From the NCBI GenBank assembly GCA_030039005.1, contig JASHQT010000488.1:1-8131 (forward strand): 8,131 nucleotides of DNA, written 5' to 3'. Below are positions 5,929 to 8,131 of this stretch, in pieces; the first letter of the stretch is position 1, and each line of letters begins with the position of its first letter. Origin of the DNA: Bryobacteraceae bacterium. GTDB taxonomy: Bacteria > Acidobacteriota > Terriglobia > Bryobacterales > Bryobacteraceae. Both the position numbers and the translations under genes were made by a program. The notes beneath the pieces are model-generated. The model ran no database searches, had not been told where the DNA came from, and saw only the letters and a program-made list of their open reading frames with translations.

Positions 5929-6864
5929 TCACTGGAGCTGCTGGAGAAAAGCGTCCATCTCGCGCCAGACATCCGCCGGACGCGAGCGAAATAAATAGTG
6001 ACCGGCGTTTTTCCAGCGCACCACCCGGGCCGATGGCAGGCCGGCCTGGAATGCGTCAGCTTGCTCCACGGCGTGAGCGGCGACGCTCGCCGGCGGCGCT
6101 TCGTCCGGAAGAGCGAATATCGCGAGTACGGGAACCGGGATGTGGGTATATTTTTCACCGCCGAACTGGATGGCTCGCGCAATTGGCGGCGGCGATGGCA
6201 AATCCGGCATGGAAGCTGTTTGCCGGGTAATTTCGTCCAATGCCCCGTTTAGGTGCGTCACGTCGGTCAACATGTCGCGCCAAAGCTGCTTACGATCGGC
6301 TTCGGCGCCCGACTGGAGTTGATCGATGCACTTCCTCAAATCGATCATGTCGAGCCACACGTCGCCCTTAGCGCGGTCGTAGAACGCGTAGCCATACCCG
6401 GCGTCAAGATAAATCAATCCGGCCACTTTCTCCGGATGACGGCTCCCGACCGAGCTCAGCTCCTCGCCGGCCAGGGAATGGCCGATGAGAACCGGACGGT
6501 GAATGTCGAGGGACTCCATGACGGCTAACACGTCGTCGCCTAAACGCGTAGCCGAATAGTTCGCGACCGTAGGTGCGGGCCGGCTAGACGCGCCGAATCC
6601 TCGACGGGTGATCCCCCGGACGTGATACCGCGGAGAAAATCTGGGCGCGAAGGTGTCGAAGATGTGCGCCGTATTTCCCATGCCGGCAAGAAGGATCAGG
6701 GGCCGGCCCGTGCCGCCCCAATCGAGGACCTCCAGTTTGACCGCCGCCGTCACGCTAACGAACTTCACTGTATGCGGCGAGGAATCCGGAGCCTCCTGGG
6801 CCGGCAGCAGACCCGCGCCCGCGAAAAGCACCCACACGCAAAAGCGCGGTGTCGGGTTGTGCAT
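5929..6864 (-). CDS. Secreted alpha/beta-hydrolase
   Basis: A 311-residue alpha/beta-hydrolase-fold enzyme; the substrate cannot be named. Residues 1-22 look like a Sec signal peptide (one Arg, hydrophobic FCVWVLFAGAGLL, then PAQ before EAP), so it probably acts in the periplasm or outside. The fold starts with LILLAGMGNTAHIFD (56-70, oxyanion-hole region). Nucleophile S130 is in GHSLAGEE, the acid is probably D254 in IFALPDE, and the catalytic His is H289 in NAGHYLF. A cap region covers about 155-235. Order and spacing are normal, so it should be active. The ATG lies nine bases after the S41 peptidase stop and its AGGGG ribosome site overlaps that stop, indicating one transcript. Likely activities include ester or lactone hydrolysis, not distinguishable here. 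Nothing ties it to the downstream chemotaxis genes, which have their own putative promoter. Confidence 0.9.
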   Translation of the reverse strand: MHNPTPRFCVWVLFAGAGLLPAQEAPDSSPHTVKFVSVTAAVKLEVLDWGGTGRPLILLAGMGNTAHIFDTFAPRFSPRYHVRGITRRGFGASSRPAPTVANYSATRLGDDVLAVMESLDIHRPVLIGHSLAGEELSSVGSRHPEKVAGLIYLDAGYGYAFYDRAKGDVWLDMIDLRKCIDQLQSGAEADRKQLWRDMLTDVTHLNGALDEITRQTASMPDLPSPPPIARAIQFGGEKYTHIPVPVLAIFALPDEAPPASVAAHAVEQADAFQAGLPSARVVRWKNAGHYLFRSRPADVWREMDAFLQQLQ

Positions 6865-6873
6865 AGATGGCCC

Positions 6874-8131
6874 CTATTTCGGCGTCTCGGCCAGCCGTTG
6901 CGCGATTGCCAGTGCATCCTCTGGACGGGCGTGCACGTCCGGCAGCACGCCAGTTGCTTCCCAATTTTTTTTCGTAATCGGATTGATCGGTTTGGCGACG
7001 GGTACGACGGCCGTAAAAAAATCGCCGATGCGAAACGCACGCGCAATGTGGCCTGCCCCCGCCGTGGTTTCCCCCACGATAGTGGCGCGCTTCAGCGCTT
7101 GCAAATCGTAGGCGAATTGCTCCGCGCCGGAAACCGTCCCGCGCGAGACCAGAACGTAGGCCGGCCTATCGGCGAGCCGGTTGCCCGGAACCGGCGCCGT
7201 CCAGATCTGGCGCGTCGAACCTTCCGCGCGGTTATAAATGTCGTCCAGCCGCGTGGGCTGCGCGAAAAGGTAGCTCTCGAGTAACGCCACCATCTCCAGT
7301 GAGCCACCGCGGTTGTAGCGCAGATCGAAGATAATCGCACCGGCAGCATTGAGCTTCGCCATCGAGGCGGCTGCGATGGACCCGCAAAACGATAGTGAAG
7401 GAAACGAATTCAGCTTCAAGTAGCCGATATCGTGCGGCAGCAGTTCCACTGTTTCGAACGTGCAGTTCGTTAGCTGCATTTCCCTGCGGAAACGGGCGAT
7501 CACCTCGGGCGATGATTCCGCGGCTGAGCCGGCGGGCAGCGGCATGTCTTCCACCCACAAATGAAAATCGTGGCTCACTGCCTGCAAATGCGCCGTCAGC
7601 AGATCGGCGAAGGCCGATGTGTCCCGAACCATCCTGTAATCGCCGGCCTTTTGGTGCGCGGCCAAGGCTTCGGCCATCCTCTGCGCGACCTCGGCGTCAA
7701 TGTAATTTTCTTTCAGCGTGGCCGCAATTTCGGCGATCACTTCTTTGATGTCCGCCCGTTGCGGATGCGGTGCGCTCTCGGGCGGAGGGGTATCGGCGAT
7801 TCGCAGCGGTTCCAGCGCTAATCCGCTCGCATTTCCGTAGCCGCCGGAATGGCTCATCAGGAACGGCAGCGCGCTCAGCGTGATCAGGGAAATAATCGCT
7901 CCGAAAACGAAAGGGCTTCGGCGCGGCGATTCGTTCGCGAGCAGGCGGAAGTAAGGCGCGGTTTCCACCGGCTGCGGATCGGCCACACGGCCGTATTCAC
8001 GCGGGAGCGATGCCGCCAGATCGGTCAGCAGATCCAGCCACAGCCGCACCTTCAACCAAAATCCAGTTTCGTGCCGCATCCGGTCACGAAAAACTTGCAG
8101 CGCTTCCTCGCCACACGTGCGGCGAAAATGC
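6874..8131 (-). CDS. Membrane-anchored S41-family peptidase with ADOP-type N-terminal domain (5' end outside window)
   Basis: The frame has an ATG at 8079, but the codons upstream stay open to the edge and read HFRRTCGEEALQVFRDR, then RHETGFW...LTDLAASLPREYGR. This resembles the cytoplasmic head of acidobacterial duplicated orphan permeases, so the true start lies beyond the window. Numbering from the 8079 Met: one membrane segment about 57-76; helical S41 N-terminal domain about 109-180 with DFHL (H173); IRBP/tail-specific-protease core with IGYLKLNSF (218-226), FDLRYNRGGS (251-260), nucleophile S317 in GTVSGAEQFAYDL, VGETTAGAGH (335-344) and WEATGVLPDV (373-382). The Lys found 25 residues after Ser in bacterial C-terminal processing peptidases is A342, so catalysis, if any, would resemble the Ser/His/Glu tricorn-type subgroup. 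The catalytic domain should face the periplasm. The hydrolase follows in the same transcript. Substrate is unknown. Confidence 0.9.
   Translation of the reverse strand, partial: HFRRTCGEEALQVFRDRMRHETGFWLKVRLWLDLLTDLAASLPREYGRVADPQPVETAPYFRLLANESPRRSPFVFGAIISLITLSALPFLMSHSGGYGNASGLALEPLRIADTPPPESAPHPQRADIKEVIAEIAATLKENYIDAEVAQRMAEALAAHQKAGDYRMVRDTSAFADLLTAHLQAVSHDFHLWVEDMPLPAGSAAESSPEVIARFRREMQLTNCTFETVELLPHDIGYLKLNSFPSLSFCGSIAAASMAKLNAAGAIIFDLRYNRGGSLEMVALLESYLFAQPTRLDDIYNRAEGSTRQIWTAPVPGNRLADRPAYVLVSRGTVSGAEQFAYDLQALKRATIVGETTAGAGHIARAFRIGDFFTAVVPVAKPINPITKKNWEATGVLPDVHARPEDALAIAQRLAETPK

Overview
The window carries most of a chemotaxis (chemosensory signalling) operon followed upstream by two enzyme genes; every supported gene reads on the minus strand, so transcription runs from high to low coordinates. 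The DNA is GC-rich and densely coded, with short gaps or overlaps between genes, and holds no RNA gene, insertion sequence, CRISPR array or gene-free stretch over about 100 bases. The organism is most likely an acidobacterium of the Solibacter/Bryobacterales type. That inference rests mainly on the S41 peptidase at the right edge, whose N-terminus resembles the head domain that acidobacteria attach to their duplicated orphan permeases (ADOP family); the chemotaxis genes alone would only indicate a bacterium using the CheD/CheX style of adaptation and dephosphorylation.

Right part (about 5929-8131): a membrane-anchored S41-family peptidase, cut by the right edge of the window, is followed nine bases later by a secreted alpha/beta-hydrolase. 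The two look co-transcribed, with the peptidase stop codon inside the hydrolase Shine-Dalgarno sequence.

Middle (5828-5928): a 101-base gap holds a near-match to a sigma-28 (FliA/SigD) flagellar/chemotaxis promoter pointing into the chemotaxis genes, overlapped by a short direct repeat with an 11-base period.

Left part (1-5827): in transcription order cheY1, cheX1, cheA, cheR, cheD, cheY2, cheX2, cheB, the last cut by the left edge. CheA is the histidine kinase that phosphorylates the CheY response regulators and CheB. The CheX-type proteins are probable CheY-P phosphatases, since no CheZ is seen. CheR (methyltransferase), CheB (methylesterase/deamidase) and CheD (glutamine deamidase) modify receptors for adaptation. 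A CheY gene followed by a CheX gene occurs twice, once on each side of cheA-cheR-cheD, which suggests two regulator/phosphatase pairs served by one kinase. No receptor (MCP), CheW or flagellar gene is in the window.
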